Shown: positions 15,871 through 23,363 of the stretch, one piece after another | Numbering within the stretch: the first letter of the stretch is position 1 | Layout of the letters: each line of letters starts with the position of its first letter | Assembly: GCA_011525685.1 (NCBI GenBank) | Contig: WYBW01000114.1 | Span: 1-34,423 of the forward strand | Direction of reading: 5' to 3' | DNA from: Verrucomicrobiia bacterium | GTDB taxonomy: Bacteria; Verrucomicrobiota; Verrucomicrobiia; Limisphaerales; JADLHS01 | Length of the DNA: 34,423 bases | The notes under the pieces: model-generated | What the model was told of the DNA's origin: nothing | Databases searched by the model: none | The model's input: the letters and a program-made list of their open reading frames with translations, nothing else | Position numbers and translations under genes: made by a program

Positions 15871-16967
15871 AGTTCCTCGACGAATACCGCGATGCCGACC
15901 TGGCGCAACGAATCGCCAGGGAGATTCACCGGGCCACGACGCGACCCTGGAGCATCATGGAAGTCTGCGGCGGCCAGACGCACGCCATTGTGAAATTCGG
16001 CATTGATGAGTTGCTGCCGAAAAGCCTCACCCTCATCCACGGCCCGGGTTGTCCAGTGTGCGTGACGCCGCTGGAGATCATAGACAGGGCGCTGGAGATC
16101 GCCGCAAAGCCGGAGGTCATCTTCACGTCCTTCGGCGACATGCTGCGCGTGCCGGGCAGTACGACGGACTTGCTCAGTGTCAAGGCCCAGGGCGGGGACG
16201 TGCGGATTGTTTACTCGCCACTGGACGCGGTGAAGCTCGCGGAACAAAACCCGGCGAAGGAAGTGGTGTTCTTCGGTGTGGGATTTGAAACCACCGCGCC
16301 TGCCACGGCGATGGCGGTTTTTCAAGCGGCGCAAAAAGGGCTTCGGAATTTCTCCATGCTCATCTCGCATGTGCTCGTGCCGCCGGCCATCGAGGCGTTG
16401 ATGTCGTCGCCCAATTGCCGCGTTCAAGCATTTCTCGCCGCGGGACACGTCTGCACGGTGATGGGTTACGAGGAGTATCCGCCGCTGGCTGCGAAGTATC
16501 GCGTGCCCATCGTCGTGACGGGGTTCGAGCCGCTGGACATTTTGCAGGGCGTGCTGTCATGCGTGCAGCAACTGGAATCGGGCCGCGCCGAGGTGGAAAA
16601 TCAATATGCCCGCTCCGTGCGCCGGGAAGGCAATCGTCCGGCGCAGGAGTTGATCAAAGCGGTGTTCCAAGTCGTGCCGCGGAAGTGGCGCGGGGTGGGC
16701 GAGATTCCGCAAAGCGGTCTGGGATTGAGAGCGGCATACGCGACGTTCGATGCCGAGAAGCGGTTCGGGGTGGCGGAGCGGGCGGTGGAGGAGCCGGCGG
16801 AGTGCCTGAGCGGGCTGGTGTTGCAGGGCTTGAAGAAGCCGCACGAATGCCCGGCGTTCGGCACGCGCTGCACGCCGGAACATCCGCTGGGCGCGACGAT
16901 GGTTTCGAGCGAGGGCGCGTGCGCGGCTTACTACCGGTATCGAAGGCAGCCGGCGGCAACGACCTAG
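15867..16967 (+). CDS. hypD: [NiFe]-hydrogenase maturation protein HypD
   Basis: 366 residues from a GTG start with a strong AAGGAGG site 7 bases upstream, inside hypC. The conserved motifs are C34-GGQTH, GPGC62-PVC65-[26 protein letters not shown] and [10 protein letters not shown]-terminal cysteine group (ECPAFGTRC and GACAAYY) supplies the [4Fe-4S] cluster. HypD is the scaffold with HypC on which the Fe(CN)2CO unit is assembled for the large subunit of [NiFe]-hydrogenase. Length is normal. It sits between hypC and hypE; no hydrogenase structural gene, hypA, hypB or hypF is in the window. Confidence 0.97.
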   Translation: MKFLDEYRDADLAQRIAREIHRATTRPWSIMEVCGGQTHAIVKFGIDELLPKSLTLIHGPGCPVCVTPLEIIDRALEIAAKPEVIFTSFGDMLRVPGSTTDLLSVKAQGGDVRIVYSPLDAVKLAEQNPAKEVVFFGVGFETTAPATAMAVFQAAQKGLRNFSMLISHVLVPPAIEALMSSPNCRVQAFLAAGHVCTVMGYEEYPPLAAKYRVPIVVTGFEPLDILQGVLSCVQQLESGRAEVENQYARSVRREGNRPAQELIKAVFQVVPRKWRGVGEIPQSGLGLRAAYATFDAEKRFGVAERAVEEPAECLSGLVLQGLKKPHECPAFGTRCTPEHPLGATMVSSEGACAAYYRYRRQPAATT

Positions 16968-17104
16968 ATTAAATCCGAAACCCGAATAACGAAATCCGGA
17001 CGCAGTGCGGATACAAAAATCCGAATTGTCGGCGGGCGCGGGAAAATTTCGGACTTCGGGCTTTGGATTTCTTTCGACATTCGGTTTTCGGCATTCGGAT
17101 TTGC
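16968..17104. repeat. AATCCGAA-type dispersed repeat between hypD and hypE
   Basis: The spacer begins directly after the hypD stop with AAATCCGAAACCCGAATAAC and ends with TTCGGCATTCGGATTT. The outer ends AAATCCGAA (16971-16979) and TTCGGATTT (17094-17102) are a perfect inverted repeat, and degenerate CCGAA/TTCGG units fill most of the rest. The base composition is clearly more AT-rich than the flanking genes. It ends 11 bases before the hypE ATG and separates two genes that are usually adjacent or overlapping. Confidence 0.7.
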
Positions 17105-17115
17105 TAAAACAGGTT

Positions 17116-18171
17116 ATGCACTTGAAGCGTGAATTAAGCCCAAGCTGTCCCCTGCCCCTCCAGCAATACCCGCACGTCCTGATGGCGCACGGGGGAGGCG
17201 GGAAATTGATGCACCAGTTGCTGGAGAACGTGTTCGGCCAGGCGTTCAGCAATCCGATCCTCGATGCGCGTCATGACGCGGCGCAGTTTGCAGTCCCGCC
17301 GGGCAGGCTGGCGATGACGACCGACTCCTACGTGGTGCGGCCCCTGTTCTTTCCCGGCGGCGACATCGGTTCGATGGCCGTTCACGGCACGGTGAACGAC
17401 CTGGCCATGGCCGGCGCGCGTCCACTTTATCTGAGCAGCGGTTTCATCATCGAAGAGGGTCTGCCGATGGAAACCTTGTGGCGCGTGGTTTGTTCGATGC
17501 GCGACACCGCCCACCGCTGCGGCGTGCAGATCATCACCGGCGACACCAAGGTCGTGGACAAGGGCAAGGGCGATGGTCTGTTCCTCAACACCACCGGCAT
17601 CGGCGTGGTTGAAGCTTCGTCAGCCATCGCGCCGCAAAACGTGCAGCCCGGCGACGTCGTGCTGGTGAGCGGCGACCTGGGCCGACATGGCATGGCCATC
17701 ATGGCCGTGCGCGAGGGATTGCAGTTCGAGAGCGCGATCGAGAGCGATTCCGCCCCGGTTCACGAGATCGTGTTGGATTTGTTGGAATCCGGAATTGAAA
17801 TTCACTGCCTGCGCGACCTCACGCGCGGCGGGCTGGCAAGTGCGCTCAATGAAATTGCCGAAGCGGCACGGGTCCGGATGCTCGTCGAGGAAAAGCTGAT
17901 CCCCGTGCGCGAGGACGTTCACGCCGCCTGCGAGATGCTGGGTCTGGACGCGCTGCACGTGGCCAACGAGGGCCGCTTCGTGGCGTTCGTGGCCGACAGG
18001 GATGCGGCGCGGGCCGTGGACATCATGCGCCGGCATGAGGTGAGCGCCGGTGCGATCGCGGTGGGCCGGGTTACAGGGCAGCACGAGCCGCTGGTGGTGC
18101 TGAAGAGCCGGATTGGAGCGAGCCGGATTCTGGACATGCCCAGTGGCGAACAATTGCCGAGGATTTGCTGA
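17116..18171 (+). CDS. hypE: [NiFe]-hydrogenase maturation protein HypE
   Basis: 351 residues from the ATG at 17116; the frame is open to 17005, but that stretch is dispersed-repeat sequence. The AIR-synthase-like fold is shown by [55 protein letters not shown] and [16 protein letters not shown]. The C-terminus ends PRIC; this last Cys is carbamoylated by HypF and dehydrated by HypE to the thiocyanate that donates CN to the iron. Third gene of the hypCDE set, read in the same direction and probably on the same transcript despite the repeat before it. HypF is needed for function but is not in the window. Confidence 0.96.
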   Translation: MHLKRELSPSCPLPLQQYPHVLMAHGGGGKLMHQLLENVFGQAFSNPILDARHDAAQFAVPPGRLAMTTDSYVVRPLFFPGGDIGSMAVHGTVNDLAMAGARPLYLSSGFIIEEGLPMETLWRVVCSMRDTAHRCGVQIITGDTKVVDKGKGDGLFLNTTGIGVVEASSAIAPQNVQPGDVVLVSGDLGRHGMAIMAVREGLQFESAIESDSAPVHEIVLDLLESGIEIHCLRDLTRGGLASALNEIAEAARVRMLVEEKLIPVREDVHAACEMLGLDALHVANEGRFVAFVADRDAARAVDIMRRHEVSAGAIAVGRVTGQHEPLVVLKSRIGASRILDMPSGEQLPRIC

Positions 18172-18197
18172 CGGCTCGGGCGGTCCGCCCCGAGTCG
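18172..18197. terminator. GC-rich hairpin after hypE
   Basis: Starting on the base after the hypE stop, CGGCTCGGGCGG and CCGCCCCGAGTCG form a near-perfect stem with a one-base loop, one bulge and one mismatch. Only a short, broken T-rich stretch follows (TCGTCGTTTC). It may end the hyp transcript and, read from the other strand, any transcript leaving the convergent genes to the right. Confidence 0.45.
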
Positions 18198-18213
18198 TCG
18201 TTTCACGATCCTC

Positions 18214-18465
18214 TCACGGCCGCCCGAGACTGGCCTTTTCCAGATGCACGGGGAAGGAGTTCACCTCCCATAGCGACACCAGGACCTGTCGGCTGCGGGG
18301 TGACGCTTCCCGGCGGGGCGGGAGGGCCGGAGCGCCGCTGGACGTTGTCTCCAGGCAGCGGCAAACCCACTGGCCCGCGTGCCAGTTCAGGCGCACGCCG
18401 CTCAATCCTGCTGGAGTTGCGAAGGTGGTTGAGCTGGTCCGGCCGGGTGTGCGGTTTCGTTTCAT
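18214..18465 (-). CDS. Possible small gene coupled to the prepilin-like gene
   Basis: An 83-residue frame whose ATG (18465-18463) overlaps the stop of the prepilin-like gene as ATGA, the classic arrangement for coupled translation, and which ends 16 bases before the hairpin at 18172-18197. The product is rich in Ser, Arg and Pro, contains WHAGQWVCRCLE and SLWEVNSFPVHLEK, has no signal peptide or membrane segment, and is not recognised. It may equally be chance coding in a repeat-like spacer (18198-18461); no other feature was found there. Confidence 0.25.
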   Translation of the reverse strand: MKRNRTPGRTSSTTFATPAGLSGVRLNWHAGQWVCRCLETTSSGAPALPPRREASPRSRQVLVSLWEVNSFPVHLEKASLGRP

Positions 18466-19259
18466 CGGGTGGTGGTGATTTGTTTCAAGCGGAGCCAGTC
18501 GGTGTTGGAAGCGCTCACGTGGGCGCCGCCCGGCGGCGTGCGGGTTTCGCGCAGCTTGAACAATTCGGCATGGCCATCGGCGAAATTCACACCCGCGCCG
18601 TGCTGGTGGCGCGTGGCGGGAAAGCTGGCAAAAGGACGGCTGTCGTCCATGGTGACGAGGAACCAGCCGTCATCAAGGCTGGCCTCGTGTTCATCCATCA
18701 TCAGCCACAACGTGCCCGCGCCAGCGGCGGCGGTTTCGCTGTCACGCACAAACGTCCGGAAGCCCTTTCGAGAGAGGTTTTCCATGTGGCGGCTGCCGAC
18801 CCAGGAGTTCATGGCGTAACTGCGAACATGCGGCGCGCCTTGCGTGTGGGCGGGGTCGGCCGGGCAACGATAAATCGCCGTCTGGCTGGCGTAAGGGAAC
18901 AGCTTGCCGTGCTTCAGCAGGGCGAGATTCGTGGCCTCGGCGGCCAGCTTGAGGTTTCCCGTCACCCACGAATTTGTGCCGTGAGTGGCCGGCAAGTTCT
19001 CGACCAACCGGCCGTGGTGGTCGGCGGCGTAAAGGTGCCAACACACCGCCAGTTGTTTGAGATGGTTGAGGCAGGCGATTTGGTGGCCGCGGGTCTTGGC
19101 CTTGTCAAGGGCCGGCAGCATCAGAGCCGCAAGCAGCGTGATGATCGCAATCACCACCAGCACTTCAATCAGGGTGAAGGCGCCGCTTCGCGCCGCCGGA
19201 CGCCCACCTGCGGCCCGCGCCACCTTTCGCCGATTTGGATTTTGACAATGCTGCTGCAT
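18462..19259 (-). CDS. Prepilin-like (type II pseudopilin) protein with H-X9-DG motif
   Basis: 265 residues from the ATG at 19259; the frame runs further upstream, but the leader plus class III signal fit this start. After a basic leader comes SGA-FTLIEVLVVIAIITLLAALMLPAL, with probable cleavage before F28 and Glu at mature position 5 (E32), followed by a single membrane helix. Near the C-terminus H218 and D228-G229 form the H-X9-DG motif of the Planctomycetes/Verrucomicrobia prepilin-associated family (DUF1559-like). A prepilin peptidase would process it and a type II or IV-pilus-like system would assemble it; neither is in the window. PVC genomes carry many such proteins and their cargo roles are largely unknown. 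It is divergent from the sensor kinase at 19419; the 159-bp spacer between them shows no clear promoter. Confidence 0.88.
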   Translation of the reverse strand: MQQHCQNPNRRKVARAAGGRPAARSGAFTLIEVLVVIAIITLLAALMLPALDKAKTRGHQIACLNHLKQLAVCWHLYAADHHGRLVENLPATHGTNSWVTGNLKLAAEATNLALLKHGKLFPYASQTAIYRCPADPAHTQGAPHVRSYAMNSWVGSRHMENLSRKGFRTFVRDSETAAAGAGTLWLMMDEHEASLDDGWFLVTMDDSRPFASFPATRHQHGAGVNFADGHAELFKLRETRTPPGGAHVSASNTDWLRLKQITTTR

Positions 19260-19418
19260 GAAAACCGTCCAGCGGTGCCGCCTTCTTACGCCCGATTGGC
19301 CCATCTGGGAACTGTGCGTTTGGGAGCACACCCTGATTGCCGGGCGCGGCTTCGGGTTGCATCGCCACAGCCGGAGAGGGATAATCCGGGCGCGACCCGA
19401 CGGGGCCGCGCCAAAGCA

Positions 19419-22400
19419 ATGACGGCGAAAGGCTGGTTCCTGTTCCTTGGAGCAGCGTTGTGGACGCTGGCGCAACCGTGCCAGGCCCAACGCGCTTCGA
19501 GTTGGCGCGTCTATAAAATGGCCGATGGCCTCCCGGAACCGGCCTGTGTGTCCGTCACCACCGGGCCGCAGGGAAAAATTCTGGCCAAGCATCTTAACGT
19601 CCGCTCCGTGAGTGAGCTGGACGGATTCAACGTCAACGTGCTGCCCTCCCCAGACCTGGGGCCAAACCGGGTCCACGCCAGTCCCGCCGGCCAACTATGG
19701 GCCGTGACCCCCGAGGGCTTGCGGGAGTTGCGCGAGGGTGTCTGGATGACTCACCTGATACCGGAGATTGCCACAGTGCTCCGTGGGGGTCAGCCGCTGC
19801 GCCCGGTGCCGTTGTATCCCGTTCGACAGGGCGTCGTGCTGTTTCTGCTGCCCGACCGCCTGATGGAGTTCAACGCCGAACCTCCGGGCGGCGCACGCGT
19901 GAGCCTGGTGCGATCTGCCGATCAAACCGGGCTGGAAAAGTTCTCAGGCCTTGCGCCGGCGCGCGACGGTGGATTGTGGCTCGCCGGCACGCGAGGGCTG
20001 GCCAAGGTGACCGGGCCGGCGCGGAATCTCAGACCCGATACCGAGTGGCTTGATTTCGTGGCACCAGAAAATCTCGGTCTCCAGAGCTTTCAAGAACCTT
20101 GGGAGGATCCCGAGGGCGGCGTCACCACACTGGCGGAATCCTCGGACGGCCTGCAAAAATTCGTGGTGTTTTTCGACGGGCAGCGCTGGACGGCGTTGTC
20201 CGCCCGACAGGAGAACATTCAGCGCGCCTGGCGCGGGCCGGACGGTGGATTCTGGGCCGCGACGATCAATGCCCTGTTTCAATTCGATCCGGATACCGGG
20301 GCGATGGTCGAGAACCAGGAGATCTCCGCGCGGAACTACTTTGACGTGGCGGTCGAGCCGAGCGGCGCCTTCTGGCTGGCGACCTCCGACGGACTGTTTC
20401 GTTATTCGCCCCTGACGTGGCAGAGTCCCGCGCCGGTGCGCCGGCTCAACTTGTTGGTGCAAGACCTGAAGGAGGACGCGGAAGGACGGCTCTGGTTTGT
20501 GGCCGGCAGCAGCCTGCACGTCCTCGACCAAAACACCCATCGCGAGCATCCTTATCCGGCGACGACCGAGCGGGGATTTCCGGCGGCCCACAGCCTGTTC
20601 ATGCTCAAGGACGGAAGCTTTGTCGTGGACCCGGGAGGCGGGCTGCTCCAGTTTCATCCCGCGAAAGGTCAGTTTTCACCCATTCTGCCGAAACCGCAGC
20701 GGCCCCTTCGTCCATTGGGTCTGATGCCGGACGGCAGCTTGTGCGTGTTGAACTCCGGGCAGGCATCCCAGCTTGAACCGCGGCTGGAGGTTTACGACGG
20801 GCGGCAGTCGCAGCCGTTTCCCTGGTCGCTGCCGGAAACGGTTTCGGTCACCAACTTGATCAGGTTGTTTGCCGCGCGGAATGGCGGTGTATGGTTGAGC
20901 GGTGAGGAGGGCATCGCCTGGTTCTTCGACCAGAAGTGGCGATCGTTTCCGACGGCGGACCGCTCCAATCCCGAGGAGGCTCATGCGTTTGCCGAATGGC
21001 CGGACGGGAGAATCTGGTGCGCCACACCGGACAAGGTCTGGGAATTCGACGGGCGGAACTGGCTGATCATCCGCAGCGGTTTTGATCAGATCAACGGCCT
21101 GGCGATCAGCCGGGATGGCAGCGTGTGGGTGGCATCCAACAGTGGACTGCATCGCTTTCATCAAGGCGCGTGGATCGAGCTGGGGTCGGAGGAAGGCCTG
21201 CCCAGCTCCAACGTGCGCCAGGTCCATGAGGATCGGCGGGGCCGTTTGTGGGCTGGAACGACTCTGGGCTTGAGCCTGTACCATCCCGAGGCCGATCCCG
21301 ATCCGCCGCAGGCCATTTTGCTGGAGCGCGCCGAAAGCGAAAACCTCGTCCCCGAAGGCGGCACCATCGCCATCAGTTTCACCGGCCAGGACAAATGGAA
21401 ACACACGCCGCGCCACCGGCTGCTGTTTTCGCACCGGCTGAATGAGCGCGACTGGTCGCCTTTTCAGGATGCGGGCGGGGTGTCCTTCACCGACCTCCCG
21501 GCGGGCAAACATTCCTTCCAAGTCCGCGCGATGGACCGCAACGGCAACGTGGACAGCGCGAGACCGGCACGCCTGGACTTCACGGTGACCCTCGCCTGGT
21601 ACAAGGAAACGCGGTTGCTGCTCATCGCCTCCGCCGGCCTGGCGGTGGCCCTGTTTTTTGCGGGACTGGCGTTCAACCGCCACCGCCAGTTGCTCCGCAG
21701 TTACGCCGAGGTGGAAAGGAAAGTCACCGAGCGCACGGTGGAACTGGAGCGCGCCAGCCGCGAGTTGCTCCACAGCCAGAAGATGAACGCCCTGGGCACG
21801 CTGGCCGCCGGTCTGGCCCACGACTTCAACAACATCCTCTCCATCGTCAAAGGCTCGGCCCAGATCATCGAGGACAACCTCAACGACGCGGACAAAATCC
21901 GCACGCGCACGGACCGCATCAAGCTGGTCGCCGAGCAAGGCGCGGGCATCGTCAAGGCGCTGCTGGGGTTCAGTCGGGACTCCGCCCATCAACCCGCCGT
22001 GTGCGACCTCAATGCCGTGGTGGAGGATACGATCAAGCTGTTGGGCGACCGGTTTCTGCGCGAAGTGGACATTCACTTCGAGCCGGCGTCCGGCCTGCCG
22101 GAGGTGCGGGCGACGCGGGACTTCATCCAGCAAATCCTGCTCAACTTCATCTTCAACGCCGCGGAATCCATGCCCGCGCAAAAGCGCAAGCGGATCATCG
22201 TCGCCACGCGGCGATTGGACGAGTTGCCGGCGGGCGTCGTGCTCAAGCCGGTGGCTGCGCCGGCTTGTGTGGCGGTGTCCGTGCAGGATTTCGGGTCGGG
22301 GATTTCACCGGAACATCTACCGCGGATTTTCGAGCCGTTCTTTACAACGAAGGCTCTTTCCACCCGCCGCGGCACCGGCCTTGGACTTTCAATGGTCTAT

Positions 22401-22538
22401 GAACTGGCAAAAAAACTGGAGGCGGGCCTCGCCGTGGAATCCGTGGTCAACCGGGGCACCACCATCACCTTGATTCTACCGGTGCAGGGTTTGCCCAAAG
22501 CTCCAGAAGCGGAATCCCATGCTCACCAGTTTTCTTGA
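19419..22538 (+). CDS. Hybrid-length sensor histidine kinase with Reg_prop propeller and Y_Y_Y domain
   Basis: 1039 residues from the ATG at 19419, which gives a clean signal peptide (MTAKGWFLFLGAALWTLAQPCQA, cut before QRA); the frame is open far upstream without coding character. The periplasmic part holds at least eight Reg_prop-like blades of the type DGGLWLAGTRGL, SGAFWLATSDGLFRY, DGSVWVASNSGLHRF and RGRLWAGTTLGLSLY. A Y_Y_Y-like domain ends near RPARLDFTV, then a membrane helix (about 730-750) and a coiled linker. The kinase core has H801 in LAHDFNNILS, the NtrB-like HisKA type, an N box in LLNFIFNAAESM, and HATPase motifs DFGSGIS and GTGLGLSMV. No receiver domain is attached. Its partner is most likely the regulator at 22644. 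The C-terminal codons run into a hexamer repeat. Confidence 0.9.
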   Translation: MTAKGWFLFLGAALWTLAQPCQAQRASSWRVYKMADGLPEPACVSVTTGPQGKILAKHLNVRSVSELDGFNVNVLPSPDLGPNRVHASPAGQLWAVTPEGLRELREGVWMTHLIPEIATVLRGGQPLRPVPLYPVRQGVVLFLLPDRLMEFNAEPPGGARVSLVRSADQTGLEKFSGLAPARDGGLWLAGTRGLAKVTGPARNLRPDTEWLDFVAPENLGLQSFQEPWEDPEGGVTTLAESSDGLQKFVVFFDGQRWTALSARQENIQRAWRGPDGGFWAATINALFQFDPDTGAMVENQEISARNYFDVAVEPSGAFWLATSDGLFRYSPLTWQSPAPVRRLNLLVQDLKEDAEGRLWFVAGSSLHVLDQNTHREHPYPATTERGFPAAHSLFMLKDGSFVVDPGGGLLQFHPAKGQFSPILPKPQRPLRPLGLMPDGSLCVLNSGQASQLEPRLEVYDGRQSQPFPWSLPETVSVTNLIRLFAARNGGVWLSGEEGIAWFFDQKWRSFPTADRSNPEEAHAFAEWPDGRIWCATPDKVWEFDGRNWLIIRSGFDQINGLAISRDGSVWVASNSGLHRFHQGAWIELGSEEGLPSSNVRQVHEDRRGRLWAGTTLGLSLYHPEADPDPPQAILLERAESENLVPEGGTIAISFTGQDKWKHTPRHRLLFSHRLNERDWSPFQDAGGVSFTDLPAGKHSFQVRAMDRNGNVDSARPARLDFTVTLAWYKETRLLLIASAGLAVALFFAGLAFNRHRQLLRSYAEVERKVTERTVELERASRELLHSQKMNALGTLAAGLAHDFNNILSIVKGSAQIIEDNLNDADKIRTRTDRIKLVAEQGAGIVKALLGFSRDSAHQPAVCDLNAVVEDTIKLLGDRFLREVDIHFEPASGLPEVRATRDFIQQILLNFIFNAAESMPAQKRKRIIVATRRLDELPAGVVLKPVAAPACVAVSVQDFGSGISPEHLPRIFEPFFTTKALSTRRGTGLGLSMVYELAKKLEAGLAVESVVNRGTTITLILPVQGLPKAPEAESHAHQFS

Positions 22539-22563
22539 TCTTGCTCTTGCTCTGGAGCTGGAG
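22534..22563. repeat. Degenerate hexamer repeat at the kinase 3' end
   Basis: Five units: CTTGAT, CTTGCT, CTTGCT, CTGGAG, CTGGAG. The first overlaps the kinase stop codon (22536-22538). The rest of the 105-bp gap to the regulator gene (to 22643) has further degenerate copies such as GGATTAAGAGTC but nothing clear-cut. Confidence 0.4.
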
Positions 22564-22643
22564 GACACCATCACCTGGGCATCGGGATTGAGATCCAGGG
22601 CAAGTTCAGGATTAAGAGTCAGAGGGAAGGCAGGGCAGACAGC

Positions 22644-23306
22644 ATGAACTCCAACGAAGCCACGATTCTGATCATCGAAGACGACGATCTCCAATACGAG
22701 ATTTATGAGGAGGCGCTTTCCCGCTACAAACTGGTCCGGGTAAAGACCGGCAGCGAAGCGCTCGCCCAGATTCCCAGGTGCGCCCCCAACGTCCTGATCC
22801 TCGATCACGTGCTCGAGGAGGGCGAACTGGGACTGGATTTTTTACCCGAGTTCAAGGAGCTGCTGCCGTTCGTGCCCATCATCATCGTCTCCGGCGCGCT
22901 CGAGGTTCGTCAGCAACTCGAAGCGCTGCAAGGGCCGCGCCGCGCCCACTATTGCCTGCCCAAACCGGTGGACGTGCATGAGCTCCAACGCACCGTGGTT
23001 GCCGCGCTGAAGGAATGTGGCGAGGCCGAGGTCGTCCGCCAGTTCGAGGCCTTGGAACGCTCGCGCCGGGTGGACGTGCAGGAGCTGTTGAGCCGTTCGA
23101 CGGATCGCCTCAGCCGGCAGAACCAGATTCTGGACCTCGTGGGCGAGTCCCTGGAACGACCAAACATCTCGGCGCTGGCCCGGCAGTTCAAAGTGGCCCG
23201 CCGCACCATCATCCGCGATCTCCAGGAATTGATCCGCCGCGGCCAGCTCAAACCCGAGGTTTATCCCGAATGGGAGAACCCGCCAGCCGACGACGATCGC
23301 TCGTGA
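22644..23306 (+). CDS. Response regulator with REC and C-terminal HTH
   Basis: 220 residues. The receiver domain (about 5-125) has E12-D13-D14, phosphoacceptor D54 (LILDHVLEEGELG), S83 and K107-P108. A helical linker with likely coiled-coil character follows (ECGEAEVVRQFEALERSRRVDVQELL). The end of the chain (about 160-205) reads LERPNISALARQFKVARRTIIRDLQELIRRGQL, a helix-turn-helix of the DeoR/HTH_11 kind, where ARRTIIRDLQEL would be the recognition helix. This differs from OmpR, NarL and NtrC output domains. It lies 105 bp after the propeller kinase and is its probable partner; targets are unknown. It converges on the giant gene; the 57-bp gap holds a weak 5-bp hairpin at 23329-23344. Confidence 0.85.
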   Translation: MNSNEATILIIEDDDLQYEIYEEALSRYKLVRVKTGSEALAQIPRCAPNVLILDHVLEEGELGLDFLPEFKELLPFVPIIIVSGALEVRQQLEALQGPRRAHYCLPKPVDVHELQRTVVAALKECGEAEVVRQFEALERSRRVDVQELLSRSTDRLSRQNQILDLVGESLERPNISALARQFKVARRTIIRDLQELIRRGQLKPEVYPEWENPPADDDRS

Positions 23307-23363
23307 GCGGCGCGCCGTTGAGGCCGACAGAGCATCAAGGCTCTCTCCAAAATCCACGTACAC

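Noticed and set aside
18165..19418. Long N-terminal extension of the propeller kinase frame
   Set aside because: It crosses the prepilin-like gene on the other strand and has no coding character; the signal peptide marks the start at 19419.
20676..22181. 501-codon minus-strand frame inside the propeller kinase
   Set aside because: Antisense to unmistakable kinase and propeller motifs; no homology-like content.
23329..23344. Small hairpin between the response regulator and the giant gene
   Set aside because: A 5-bp stem with a 6-base loop and no T-run is too weak to call a terminator.
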